NCBI RefSeq assembly: GCF_021698975.1 | Contig: NZ_SSXA01000003.1 | Span: 1-64,000, forward strand | Length of the DNA: 64,000 nucleotides | Origin: Blastococcus sp. KM273128 | GTDB taxonomy: Bacteria > Actinomycetota > Actinomycetes > Mycobacteriales > Geodermatophilaceae | Direction: 5' to 3' | In this document: piece by piece, positions 1-9,521 of the stretch | How the letters are laid out: each line of letters opens with the position of its first letter | How positions within the stretch are numbered: position 1 is the stretch's first letter | Made by a program: the position numbers and the translations under genes | The notes under the pieces: model-generated | What the model saw: only the letters and a program-made list of their open reading frames with translations | The model's database searches: none | Told to the model about the DNA's origin: nothing

Positions 1-1
1 G

Positions 2-325
2 CTGCGCGACCGCACCTGCCGCCACCCCGGCTGCACCACCCCCGCCGGCTGGGCCGACCTGGACCACGTCATCGCCCACGCCGCCGGCGGGGCCACCGCG
101 TGCGAGAACCTGTGCTGCCTGTGCCGGCGGCACCACCGGCTCAAGACCTTCGCCCCCGGCTGGACCCACACTCTCGACGCAGACGGGGTGCTGACCGTCA
201 CCACCCCCACCGGGGTCACCCGCACCACCCGACCACCGGGCTACCGCGTCCTCACCACACCACCGCAACCACCACCGCAACCCGCAGACCCGGCGGAGCC
301 CGACGACGACCCGCCACCGTTCTGA
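2..325 (+). CDS. HNH endonuclease domain protein (DUF222/13E12 type), 3' part only
   Basis: The frame is open from the window edge and ends at TGA 323-325, so only the last 107 residues are present. They contain a treble-clef HNH core: Cys pairs in CRHPGC and CCLCRRHH, with LDHVIAHAAGG between them supplying the D-H catalytic motif. A Pro-rich tail follows. Actinobacteria carry many such DUF222-plus-HNH proteins, usually 400-500 aa; some resemble mobile-element-borne nucleases, but their role is unproven. The upstream DUF222 half lies outside the window. Confidence 0.85.
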   Translation: MRDRTCRHPGCTTPAGWADLDHVIAHAAGGATACENLCCLCRRHHRLKTFAPGWTHTLDADGVLTVTTPTGVTRTTRPPGYRVLTTPPQPPPQPADPAEPDDDPPPF

Positions 326-337
326 CGGCGCGGCCGG

Positions 338-961
338 TCAGCCGGTGATGGCCTCCGTGAGCCACGAGGCCGCGGCCGCGCCGACGAGGTCGGGGTTCTT
401 CTTCAGCGCGTGGTCACCCGGCACGGCGTACACCGACGCGTGCGCGCGGCCGGCGAGGACGGCGGCCACGTCGGCGGGGGCGCCGAACGCGTCCGTCTCG
501 CCCTGGACGACGACCACGGGCACGGTGACCCCGGTGAGCTCGCCCGCACGGCTCTTCTCGGGCCGGCCGGGCGGGTGCAGCGGGAACGCCAGCGCCAGCA
601 CGCCGTCGGCACCGACCTGCCCGGAGGTGCGGCAGGCGACCCGCGCCCCGGCGCTGCGCCCGCCGACGACCAGCGCCCCCGTCAGGTGGCCGGTGCCCGA
701 CAGGTGCGCCACGACCGCCCGCCAGCCCTCGTCCAGCCGCGGCGGCGCCGGGGCGATCCGCTTCCCCGCCACCCGCCACGGCTGCTCCACCCGCAGCACG
801 CGCCAGCCGCCCTCGGCGGCGTCCCGGGCCACCGCCAGCAGATCGGCGGACTCCACCCCGCCGCCGGCCCCGTGCCCGAGCAGCAGCGTCCCGCGGGAGC
901 CGCCGTCGGTGAGGTGGGCCCGGGCCGGGCCGTGCGGCGTCTCGACGTCGAGCGCGGTCAC
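338..961 (-). CDS. alpha/beta hydrolase (KANL3/Tex30-like, dienelactone-hydrolase fold)
   Basis: 207 aa with GTG start at 961. It opens with a strand and then LLLGHGAGGG, the oxyanion-loop region typical of small bacterial Tex30/KANL3-like hydrolases. GGRSAGAR is the nucleophile elbow (Ser in GxSxG), VQGETDAFG carries the acid Asp, and GDHALKK carries the catalytic His near the C-terminus. The substrate is unknown; the family is poorly characterised. The GTG overlaps the TGA of the HAD gene (GTGA), so this is the last gene of a translationally coupled dedA-HAD-hydrolase trio. Confidence 0.8.
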   Translation of the reverse strand: MTALDVETPHGPARAHLTDGGSRGTLLLGHGAGGGVESADLLAVARDAAEGGWRVLRVEQPWRVAGKRIAPAPPRLDEGWRAVVAHLSGTGHLTGALVVGGRSAGARVACRTSGQVGADGVLALAFPLHPPGRPEKSRAGELTGVTVPVVVVQGETDAFGAPADVAAVLAGRAHASVYAVPGDHALKKNPDLVGAAAASWLTEAITG

Positions 962-1629
962 CGGGGCGGGAGGGCCAGCAGGCCGTCGACCGCGCCGGCG
1001 AGGTCGGCCCCGGCCACGTCGGGCTCGACGTACACCGCGGGGAACACCCGCTCGCTCCGCGGGAACCACGCGCCGGTGAGGCCCGCCCGCCGCGCACCCA
1101 GCACGTCCCAGCCGTGCGCCGCGACCAGCGCCATCCGCTCCGGCGCCACGTCGCACCGACCGGCCGCCCACAGGTACACCTCGCGCGCGGGCTTCCAGGC
1201 GCGGATCGTCTCGCTGGTCATCGTGCGCTCCACCAGCGGTGTGATCCCGCCCCGCTCCAGGCCCGCCTCGGCCACGCCGGGCGAGCCGTGGGACAGGGTG
1301 ACGACCCGGATGCCGGCCTCGGTCAGCCGGCGCAGCGCGGGCTCCACGTCGGGGTGCGGCGCCAGCTCGCCGAAGGCATCCGCCACGCTCGCGCGCTGAC
1401 CGGCCGAGAGCCCGGTCTCCTGCGCGAGCGCGTCGTCGAAGGCGTCGCGGAACCGGCACCACGAGCCGACGGCGGCCGCCGCGAAGCCGGTGAGCAGCGT
1501 CCGGGCGAAGACGGTGCCCAGCAGCGGGGCCGGCTCGCCGAGCTCGACCAGGGTGGCGCGGACCGGCGCGAGGTCCAGCAGGGTCTCGTTGACGTCGAAC
1601 GCCACGACCTCGGGCCGGTGCCGGGTCAC
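958..1629 (-). CDS. haloacid dehalogenase type II (HAD superfamily hydrolase)
   Basis: 223 aa, GTG start at 1629. All HAD motifs are visible: motif I FDVNETLLD (nucleophile Asp), motif II VTLSHGS, motif III Lys in AWKPAREVY, and motif IV AAHGWDVLGARRAG. The DVNETL form of motif I and the spacing fit type II (S)-2-haloacid dehalogenases, which replace a 2-halo group by hydroxyl through an Asp-ester intermediate. The true substrate cannot be read from sequence. The start overlaps the dedA stop by GTGA and the stop overlaps the downstream hydrolase start the same way, so expression should be coupled. Confidence 0.85.
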   Translation of the reverse strand: MTRHRPEVVAFDVNETLLDLAPVRATLVELGEPAPLLGTVFARTLLTGFAAAAVGSWCRFRDAFDDALAQETGLSAGQRASVADAFGELAPHPDVEPALRRLTEAGIRVVTLSHGSPGVAEAGLERGGITPLVERTMTSETIRAWKPAREVYLWAAGRCDVAPERMALVAAHGWDVLGARRAGLTGAWFPRSERVFPAVYVEPDVAGADLAGAVDGLLALPPR

Positions 1630-2303
1630 GACGTCGGGTCCCAGTTCTCGTCGAGGTGCTTGCCCGCGCCCGGCGGCCGGCGGAGCTTGCCGGTGGCCTT
1701 CTTGTAGACGAACCACCCGACGGCCAGCACGACGGCGACGACGAGGGCGTAGTCGAGGTACTGCAGGTTGTCCTGGACGAAGTCGCCGGCCACCACGCCC
1801 AGGGTGATGAGGACGGCGTTCCAGATGAGGCTTCCGGCGGCGGTGAACAGCAGGAACTGCCAGAAAGGCATCCGCACCACCCCGGCGGGCACCGAGATGA
1901 AGCTGCGCACGATCGGCACCATCCGGCCGAAGAACACCGCCGCGCGCCCGTGCCGCTCGAACCAGGCGAAGGTCTTGTCGACGTCCTCGGTCTCCACCAG
2001 CGGCAGGTGGTCGAGGAAGGCGTGCGAGCGGCGCGGGCCCAGCGCCATCCCGACGTAGTAGAAGAAGATCGCCCCCAGCAGCGAGCCGAGCGTGGCGAAG
2101 ACGATGACCGGGACGATCGACATCCGGCCGTCGTTGATCAGCACGCCGGCGAGCCCGAGGACCGCCTCGCTGGGGATGGGCGGGACGACCGTCTCGAGCA
2201 GGATCGCCAGCCCCACGCCCACGGGGCCGAGCGTCTCGACCAGGTCGAGCAGGAAACCGGTGATGCCGCCCTCGTCGGAGGAAGCAGCGGCGAGCAGCGA
2301 CAT
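1626..2303 (-). CDS. DedA family membrane protein
   Basis: 225 aa. ATG at 2303 was chosen because it immediately precedes the first hydrophobic segment; upstream in-frame codons are low-complexity. Family signatures are visible: acidic ETVVPPIPSE near residues 37-46 and the FFGRMVPIVRSFISVPAG block near 122-140, whose Arg residues are essential in studied DedA proteins. Several membrane segments and re-entrant hairpins follow, then a basic C-terminus (KKATGKLRR). DedA proteins are proposed phospholipid (C55-P or PE) flippases/transporters; which applies here is unknown. First gene of a coupled trio, divergent from the amidohydrolase 70 bp away. Confidence 0.85.
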   Translation of the reverse strand: MSLLAAASSDEGGITGFLLDLVETLGPVGVGLAILLETVVPPIPSEAVLGLAGVLINDGRMSIVPVIVFATLGSLLGAIFFYYVGMALGPRRSHAFLDHLPLVETEDVDKTFAWFERHGRAAVFFGRMVPIVRSFISVPAGVVRMPFWQFLLFTAAGSLIWNAVLITLGVVAGDFVQDNLQYLDYALVVAVVLAVGWFVYKKATGKLRRPPGAGKHLDENWDPTS

Positions 2304-2373
2304 GGCCTCCACGGTAGAGGCGCCCCCGCCGGCCGCCGCGCCCCCGGCCCGGGGCGCAGCTAGGTTCGCCACC

Positions 2374-3672
2374 ATGCGGCAGCGCTTCACCGCCCGGTTC
2401 CTCGTCGTCGGCGACCGCGCGGGGACGGTGGTCCGCGACGGCGTCCTCGACGTCGTCGACGGCGCGATCGCGTGGGTGGGCCCGGCCGCGGAGGCGCCGC
2501 CGCAGGGCGACGCGGAGGTCGTCGCGCTGCCCGGCGTCCTCACCCCGGGCCTGGTCAACGCCCACTCGCACGCGCCGATGGTGCTGTTCCGCGGCCAGGG
2601 GGAGGGGCTGCCGCTGGACCGCTGGCTGCAGGAGGTCATGTGGCCGCGCGAGGCCCGCCTCACGCCCGAGGACGTCGAGGTCGCCATGACCGCGGCGTCG
2701 GCGGAGATGCTCGGCAACGGCATCACCACCAGCGTCGAGATGTACTTCCACCCCGAGCGGATCGCCGCCGCCGTCACCACCACCGGCGCCCGTGCGCTGA
2801 TCGCCACCCCGCTGCTGCCCCTGCCCGGCATGCCGCCGGTGGCCGAGCAGCTCGACGCCGCCGTCGCCCTCGCGGGGACCGCGCCCGACGACGGCAGCGT
2901 CGAGTACGGCATCGGGCCGCACGCGGCCTACACCGTGCCGCTCCCGGTGCTCGCCGACGCCGCCCGCGCCGCGCGCGAGCACGACCTGCTGCTCCACCTG
3001 CACGTCGCCGAGACCGCGACCGAGGGCGACGACCTGCTGGCGGCGCACGGCCTCTCGGTGCCGGCGCTGCTCGCCTCCCACGACGTCCTCGGCGGCCGCG
3101 TGCTGGCCGCGCACTGCGTGCACCTCGACGAGGCCGACCAGGAGCTGTGGCAGGAGTACGACGTCGCCGTCGCGCTCTGCCCGGCGAGCAACGCGAAGCT
3201 GGCCAGCGGGGTCGCGCCGCTGCGCCCGATGCTCGACCGGGGCATCCGGGTCGGGCTGGGCACGGACGGGCCGGCGTCCAACGACTCGCTGGACCTGCTC
3301 GCCGACCTGCGCCTGGCCGCGGGCCTGGCGCGGCTGCGGGAGCGGTCGGCGACCGCGCTGACCGCCGCGGAGGCGTTCTGGCTGGCCACCGGCGGCGCTG
3401 CCGACGCACTGGGACGCCCGGACCTGGGCCGGCTCGAGGCCGGGCGGCGTGCCGACCTGGTGCACGTGGACACCCGCGACCTGGTCTTCGAGCCGGTGGG
3501 TGACGCCGCCGACGTGCTGGCACACCTGGTCTGGTCCGGTGCCGGGCGGCACGTGCGCGACGTCTGGGTGGGCGGCCGCCCCGTCGTCCGGGACGGCGCC
3601 TCCACGACCGTCGACGCCGCGGCCCTGCGCACCGACGTCGCCGAGCGGGCCGCCCGGCTCGCCGCCGGCTGA
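2374..3672 (+). CDS. amidohydrolase of the MTA/SAH deaminase - TrzA/AtzA group
   Basis: 432 aa, TIM-barrel metal-dependent hydrolase. Metal ligands are visible: NAHSH (His64, His66), LHLHVAET near 208, AHCVHLDE near 245, and LGTDGPASND near 294 with the catalytic Asp. This set fits the ATZ/TRZ-like subgroup that deaminates adenosine derivatives (5'-methylthioadenosine, S-adenosylhomocysteine), 8-oxoguanine or related rings; the substrate cannot be decided by eye. The hexamer TAGGTT ends 7 nt before the ATG, so the mRNA is probably leaderless. Convergent with the next gene, only 2 bp between stops. Confidence 0.85.
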   Translation: MRQRFTARFLVVGDRAGTVVRDGVLDVVDGAIAWVGPAAEAPPQGDAEVVALPGVLTPGLVNAHSHAPMVLFRGQGEGLPLDRWLQEVMWPREARLTPEDVEVAMTAASAEMLGNGITTSVEMYFHPERIAAAVTTTGARALIATPLLPLPGMPPVAEQLDAAVALAGTAPDDGSVEYGIGPHAAYTVPLPVLADAARAAREHDLLLHLHVAETATEGDDLLAAHGLSVPALLASHDVLGGRVLAAHCVHLDEADQELWQEYDVAVALCPASNAKLASGVAPLRPMLDRGIRVGLGTDGPASNDSLDLLADLRLAAGLARLRERSATALTAAEAFWLATGGAADALGRPDLGRLEAGRRADLVHVDTRDLVFEPVGDAADVLAHLVWSGAGRHVRDVWVGGRPVVRDGASTTVDAAALRTDVAERAARLAAG

Positions 3673-3674
3673 GC

Positions 3675-4148
3675 TCAGCCGGCCGCGGCCTGCAGCTCGT
3701 CGCCGGTCCAGGTGTAGAGCCGGTCGCCGAGCACGACGGTCACCCAGCCCTCGCAGAGCCGGGCGCTGTCGCCGAGGTCCGGCCAGTTCCCCCCGCCGTC
3801 GAACGGCATGCCGACCTGGGGCAGGGGCGTGCAGTCCGCCGGCGGGTGCGCTCCCTCGTCGAGCGCCATCTCGGCCCGCACGCTGCCCGAGTCGTCACCG
3901 GAGGCCTCGCCGGGCCGGACGACGGTCACGTCGTGCCCCACCGCGCGCGTCCACGGCGGGACGTCGCCGCGCGGGGCGTCGTCGGCGTCCGAGTGGTCGG
4001 AGGTCCGCGTGTGCCCCTGCAGCTCCGCCAGCACCGCCCCCGGCCCGTCCACGCCCGCGGGCATCGCCACCGCGACCCCGGCGGCGGCGACCGCGCCGAC
4101 CACCACCAGCCCGGCGAGCGTCCCCAGCAGCACCTTCGTCGTCGTCAT
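3675..4148 (-). CDS. hypothetical secreted/membrane-anchored protein
   Basis: 157 aa if started at ATG 4148; an in-frame ATG at 4211 would add 21 residues. I chose 4148 because it puts a short positive N-terminus (MTTTKV) directly before a hydrophobic segment, LLGTLAGLVVVGAVAAAG, a signal peptide or anchor. The exported part is acidic and has two Cys (DCTPLP and RLCEGW) that could form a disulfide, plus Trp-rich patches. No recognised domain. Neither start has a convincing ribosome binding site. Confidence 0.6.
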   Translation of the reverse strand: MTTTKVLLGTLAGLVVVGAVAAAGVAVAMPAGVDGPGAVLAELQGHTRTSDHSDADDAPRGDVPPWTRAVGHDVTVVRPGEASGDDSGSVRAEMALDEGAHPPADCTPLPQVGMPFDGGGNWPDLGDSARLCEGWVTVVLGDRLYTWTGDELQAAAG

Positions 4149-4229
4149 GGGGGAAGCGTCGGGCACGGCGGCGTCGGCGCGCGTCGGCCGCCGGGCTGAT
4201 CCGCTGGTCATCCCGCGGCATGATCGTGT

Positions 4230-4292
4230 TCAACCGGACGGTTGACCACCAGCATCCGCGGGGCTACCGTCCTTCCTCAACCGAAAGGTTGA
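4230..4292 (+). promoter_or_regulatory. ArsR-type promoter with two palindromic operators
   Basis: Two near-identical 16-bp palindromes, TCAACCGGACGGTTGA (4230-4245) and TCAACCGAAAGGTTGA (4277-4292), lie 47 bp apart. Between and overlapping them is a good promoter: TTGACC (4242-4247), 17-bp spacer, TACCGT (4265-4270). The first palindrome overlaps the -35 and the second sits at the expected transcription start, an arrangement suited to repression by the ArsR protein encoded 16 bp downstream. Confidence 0.75.
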
Positions 4293-4307
4293 AGAAGGAG
4301 TGATGAG

Positions 4308-4661
4308 GTGGCGGATCCGCTCTCCCGGGTGTTCTCGGCATTGGCCGACCCCACCCGGCGGGACATCGTGGCGCGGCTCGCGGTCGCCGACGCCACGGTC
4401 AACGAGCTCGCCGCACCGTACGACGTGACCGTCCAGGCCGTCTCCAAGCACCTCAAGGTGCTGGAGGACGCCGGCCTGGTGAGTCGGAGCCGGGAGGCCC
4501 AGCGCCGCCCGGTGCACCTCGAGGCAGAGGTCTTCGACCTCATGACGACGTGGATCGAGCGCTACCGGCGCCAGGCCGAGGAGCGCTACCGCCGGCTGGA
4601 CGACGTCCTGCGTGCGATGCCGGACGCCGATCCCCCACCCCAGGAAGGAAGACCGTCATGA
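4308..4661 (+). CDS. ArsR family winged-helix repressor (SRPBCC-linked)
   Basis: 117 aa, GTG at 4308 preceded by GAAGGAG with good spacing. Residues 1-85 form the ArsR winged helix: VFSALADPTRRDIVARL, then recognition helix region VTVQAVSKHLKVLEDAGLV and wing RSREAQRRPVHLE. There are no clustered Cys/His metal ligands, so it belongs to the non-metal ArsR group that pairs with SRPBCC proteins. The stop overlaps the next start by ATGA, coupling it to the AHSA1-type gene. Two palindromic operators lie directly upstream, so it probably represses its own operon. Confidence 0.9.
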   Translation: MADPLSRVFSALADPTRRDIVARLAVADATVNELAAPYDVTVQAVSKHLKVLEDAGLVSRSREAQRRPVHLEAEVFDLMTTWIERYRRQAEERYRRLDDVLRAMPDADPPPQEGRPS

Positions 4662-5143
4662 CCAGCACCGCGCACCACGAGACCACCATCACCGCCGACC
4701 CCGACGTCCCGCTCATCCGCATCACCCGGGAGTTCGACGCACCGCGCGAGAAGGTGTTCCGGGCCCACGTCGACCCGGACCTGGTCGCCCGGTGGCTCGG
4801 GCCGCGGGGGCTCGAGATGCGGATCGACCACTACGACTGCCGGACCGGCGGCTCCTACCGCTACCTCCACATCCAGGGTGGCGAGGAGTACGCCTTCCAC
4901 GGCAGCTTCCACGAGGTGCGGCCCGAGGAGCTCATCGTGCAGACCTTCACGTTCGAGGGCTGGCCCGATGGCGTCGCACTGGAGAAGCTCCGCCTGGAGG
5001 ACCTCGGTGGCGACAGGACCCGGCTCGTCGCCACCTCGTTGTGCGACTCCTTCGCCGACCGCGACGCCATGCTCGCCAGCGGCATGGAGGTCGGTGTGGT
5101 GGAGGGCTACGCGAAGCTCGACGAGCTGCTCGCCGCCGGGTGA
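4658..5143 (+). CDS. SRPBCC (AHSA1/START-like) domain protein
   Basis: 161 aa, a single helix-grip domain. It starts with RITREFDAPREKVFRAHVDPDLVARWLGP, the classic AHSA1-like first strand, helix and W-x-G-P motif, and ends with the long C-terminal helix after GMEVGVVEGYAKLDELL. Such domains bind hydrophobic ligands in a deep cavity. Paired with an ArsR repressor through a 4-bp overlap, it may deplete or present the ligand sensed by the system, but no ligand is known. A second such pair lies at 45.5-46.3 kb. Confidence 0.85.
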   Translation: MTSTAHHETTITADPDVPLIRITREFDAPREKVFRAHVDPDLVARWLGPRGLEMRIDHYDCRTGGSYRYLHIQGGEEYAFHGSFHEVRPEELIVQTFTFEGWPDGVALEKLRLEDLGGDRTRLVATSLCDSFADRDAMLASGMEVGVVEGYAKLDELLAAG

Positions 5144-5147
5144 GCCC

Positions 5148-5951
5148 TCAGGCCCGGAGGCTGATCGTCTCGCCGCGGTAGGCCGGGCGGACCGTGCCGG
5201 GCAGTTCCCGGCGGGCCACCTCGACGACGAAGTCGCCCAGCGGGGAGGCGAACAGCGAGTAGTCGTCGTAGTGCACCGGCACGGTGACCGGTGGCTTCAG
5301 CAGCTCGACCAGGTCCGCACCCTGCCGCCCGTCCATCGTGACGGTGAGCCCCAGCACCTTGGTGCCGCCCAGGTGGGGGATGACGACGTCGAGCGGGCCG
5401 CAGCGCTCCAGCACCTCGCCGAGGAACGGCCGGTAGAGGGTGTCGCCGCTGATGTAGCCGCGCCAGGTCACCGCGCCGTCGCGCACCAGCTCCAGCACGC
5501 TGCCCATCACCTGCGGCAGCACCCGGGCCAGCGGGCCGGGGCCGTGCACCCCCGGCACCGAGGTCACCCGCAGCTCGACGTCGTCGCGGGAGAAGGTGTG
5601 CGTCTGCCACGGGCGCAGGTCCGCGGTGCCGGTGAAGCCGCGGTCGGCCAGGCACCCCGCGGCCTCCGGCGTGGTGACGACGGGCGTCTCCTTCGGCAGC
5701 GACCGCGTGGCGATCCGGTCCCAGTGGTCGCCGTGCATGTGGGAGAGCAGGATGCCGTCGAGCTCGGGCAGCTGGGTGGGCAGCAGCGCCGGGTCGGTGA
5801 GCCGCTTGCTGCGCAGCCCGTAGCCCAGGTGCGCGCGCTGGCCGCGGTGCAGGAAGTTCGGGTCGGTGAGCAGGGTGAACCCGCCGATGCGCAGCAGCAT
5901 CGTCGCGTTGCCGCCGAAGGTCATGGTCACGTCGTCCGCCGCCGGATCCAT
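5148..5951 (-). CDS. MBL-fold metallo-hydrolase (UlaG / NAPE-PLD-like)
   Basis: 267 aa from ATG 5951. The metallo-beta-lactamase signature SHMHGDHWD (HxHxDH) is intact. Further ligands are likely His in VPGVHGPGPL, Asp in YISGDTLYRP and His in VPVHYDDYS. The N-terminal GGNATMLLRIGGFTLLTDPNF block is typical of UlaG-like and NAPE-PLD-like enzymes, which hydrolyse phosphoesters or lactones. The substrate is unknown. Convergent with the SRPBCC gene, 4 bp between stops. Confidence 0.85.
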   Translation of the reverse strand: MDPAADDVTMTFGGNATMLLRIGGFTLLTDPNFLHRGQRAHLGYGLRSKRLTDPALLPTQLPELDGILLSHMHGDHWDRIATRSLPKETPVVTTPEAAGCLADRGFTGTADLRPWQTHTFSRDDVELRVTSVPGVHGPGPLARVLPQVMGSVLELVRDGAVTWRGYISGDTLYRPFLGEVLERCGPLDVVIPHLGGTKVLGLTVTMDGRQGADLVELLKPPVTVPVHYDDYSLFASPLGDFVVEVARRELPGTVRPAYRGETISLRA

Positions 5952-6015
5952 GCGCAGGCGCTTACCCCGGGCTTCCCGGCTCACCCGTGGGCGCGGGCGC
6001 TGGTAGACAACAGGC

Positions 6016-7526
<1,511 letters not shown>

Positions 7527-7530
<4 letters not shown>

Positions 7531-8918
7531 GCCGGTTCCACCGCCCGCAGGACGTCGTCGAGCAGGCGCTGGCCGCCTCCACCGCCGACGGGCAGGTCGC
7601 CATCGTGGTCGAGGGGGCCGAGGCGAACCTGCGGTGGGCCGCCAACAGCCTGACCACCAACGGGTCGATGCGGTCGCGCTCGGTCGTGGTGATCTCCTTC
7701 GTCGACGGCGGCGCCGGGATGGCGGCGGGCACGGTGAGCCGCTCGGGCGCCCCGGACGTCGCCGCGCTGGTGGCCGCGAGCGAGCAGGCCGCGCGGGACG
7801 CCGGCCCGGCCGAGGACGCGGTACCGCTGGTCACCGACACCCCGCCCGGCGCGGGCGACTGGGACGCCGACCCCGCCGGGACCTCCATCGGGGTGTTCGC
7901 CGACTTCGCGCCGGCGCTGGGCCAGGCCTTCGGAGAGGCCCGCGACCGGGGCGAGCTGCTGTTCGGCTTCGCCGAGCACTCGATGCGCACGACCTACCTG
8001 GGCAGCTCCACCGGCCTGCGGCTGCGGCACGACCAGCCCTCCGGCCGGGTGGAGCTCAACGGCAAGACCCCCGACTTCGGCCGCTCGGTGTGGGCGGGCA
8101 CGGGTACCCGCGACTTCCGCGACGTCTCGGTCGCCGACCTGGCCGCCGACGTCCGGCAGAAGCTGGCCTGGTCGCAGCGGCAGGTGGAGCTGCCCGCCGG
8201 GCGCTACGAGACGCTCCTGCCGCCGTCGGCGGTCGCCGACCTGATGATCTACCTCTACTGGACGATGGAGGCGCGCGACGCCGACGAGGGCCGCAACGTC
8301 TTCGCCCGCCCCGGCGGGGGCAACCGCACGGGGGAGCGGCTGGCCACCCTGCCGCTGACCCTGCGCAGCGACCCGCACGCGCCCGGGCTGGAGGCCTCGC
8401 CGTTCCAGGTGGTGGGCGCCTCCTCGGGTGCCGCGTCGGTCTTCGACAACGGCATGGCGACGCCGGCGGTGGACTGGATCTCCGGCGGCGTCCTCGCCAA
8501 CCTGGTCCGGCCGCGGGCGTGGGCGCTGAAGAGCACGGCCCCGGCCACCGCGGCCGTGGACAACCTGCTGCTCGAGCTGCCCGGCGCCACGACGACGCAG
8601 GCCGAGATGGTGGCCGCGACCGACCGCGGTCTGCTGCTCACCACGCTCTGGTACATCCGCGAGGTCGACCCGCAGACGCTGCTGCTGACCGGGCTGACCC
8701 GGGACGGGGTGTTCCTCGTGGAGGGCGGGGAGGTGACCGGGGCGGTGAACAACTTCCGCTTCAACGAGTCGCCCGTCGACCTGCTCGGCCGGGCGGTGCA
8801 GGCCGGGGTCACCGAACGCACGCTCCCGCGGGAGTGGAACGACTGGTTCACGCGGACGGCGATGCCGGCCCTGCGGGTGCCGGACTTCAACATGAGCAGC
8901 GTCAGCCCGGCGAGCTGA
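7527..8918 (+). CDS. tldE: TldE/PmbA-type protease subunit
   Basis: 463 aa, homologous in fold to TldD but lacking HExxxH, as expected for the non-catalytic TldE/PmbA partner. Recognisable blocks are RSVVVISFVDGGAG near the N-terminus, GRYETLLPPSAVADL in the middle and VTGAVNNFRFNESPVDLL near the C-terminus. ATG 7527 overlaps the tldD stop (ATGA), giving equimolar coupled synthesis of the heterodimer. I see no precursor peptide or modification enzyme nearby, so a housekeeping role is the simplest view. Confidence 0.93.
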
Positions 8919-8938
8919 GGCCTCCCCGGCGGGTCGGG

Positions 8939-9002
8939 GTCGTTCCGTCACACTTCCGCCAAGTCGATCTCCGGCACCCTGGCGGAAAGTGACGGCGACG
9001 AC
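8939..9002. terminator. long imperfect hairpin after tldE
   Basis: Arms 8939-8961 and 8980-9002 (about 23 bp, two small mismatches) enclose an 18-nt loop. The core is CCGTCACACTTCCGCCA pairing with TGGCGGAAAGTGACGG. There is no T-tract, so it is either a T-less actinobacterial terminator or another structured element. The rest of 8919-9152 contains no gene I can support; a GGGGAGGA ribosome site for the next gene lies near 9141. Confidence 0.5.
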
Positions 9003-9152
9003 CTGTATCCGTCAAACTACGCTCGGTGGTGGTACGAGAGCTGGCGGACGGCTTTACCCACACCGGGCGGATGCCGAAACATCTCCTGGCTCGATCAACC
9101 GGGTACCGCACGCGAGCCCCGCTTCCCACGGGGCTGTCGAGGGGAGGACTCC

Positions 9153-9455
9153 GTGAGCAGGAGTCGCAAGCCGTCCGTCTTCCAGGTGGGCAAGGTCCGC
9201 GACGACGGGCACACCGTCGTCATCTCCGGCTGGGGCCTGGGCCTCTGCGCCGCCGGCTGCACCTGCCACCGCCACCCCTCCGCCGGTCACCTCGCCATCG
9301 CCGAGGACCAGGCCGGCGGCTCCATCGGCCTGGTCAGCTTCCGCGAGGACGGCTGCGACTGCTGCGAGCCGTGGACCTCCGAGGAGCTCACCGGCATCCT
9401 GCGCGACTTCCAGGCGCTCGCCGCCCTCGAGGTGCAGGAGCCCCTCGCCGGCTGA
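9153..9455 (+). CDS. Cys-rich conserved hypothetical protein
   Basis: 100 aa, GTG at 9153 after a strong GGGGAGGA. Six Cys and a His cluster into two groups: LCAAGCTCHRHP near residues 32-43 and EDGCDCCEPW near 66-75. The arrangement looks like a metal-binding or redox site split by a beta segment, with a Trp-Thr-x-Glu-Glu-Leu C-terminal helix after it. I do not recognise a family. No signal peptide, so probably cytoplasmic. It stands alone between tldE and a broken membrane-protein gene. Confidence 0.7.
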   Translation: MSRSRKPSVFQVGKVRDDGHTVVISGWGLGLCAAGCTCHRHPSAGHLAIAEDQAGGSIGLVSFREDGCDCCEPWTSEELTGILRDFQALAALEVQEPLAG

Positions 9456-9521
9456 TTTCGGGCGAGCCCGTCCACGGGGTGGGCCGTTCCAGCACCTCGC
9501 CTGCGGGGTAGGGCCCGGCCC

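Noticed and set aside
958..3552. 864-codon frame running through the HAD gene
   Set aside because: Only the last 223 codons match a protein family; the upstream part is antisense to the amidohydrolase and dedA in another frame.
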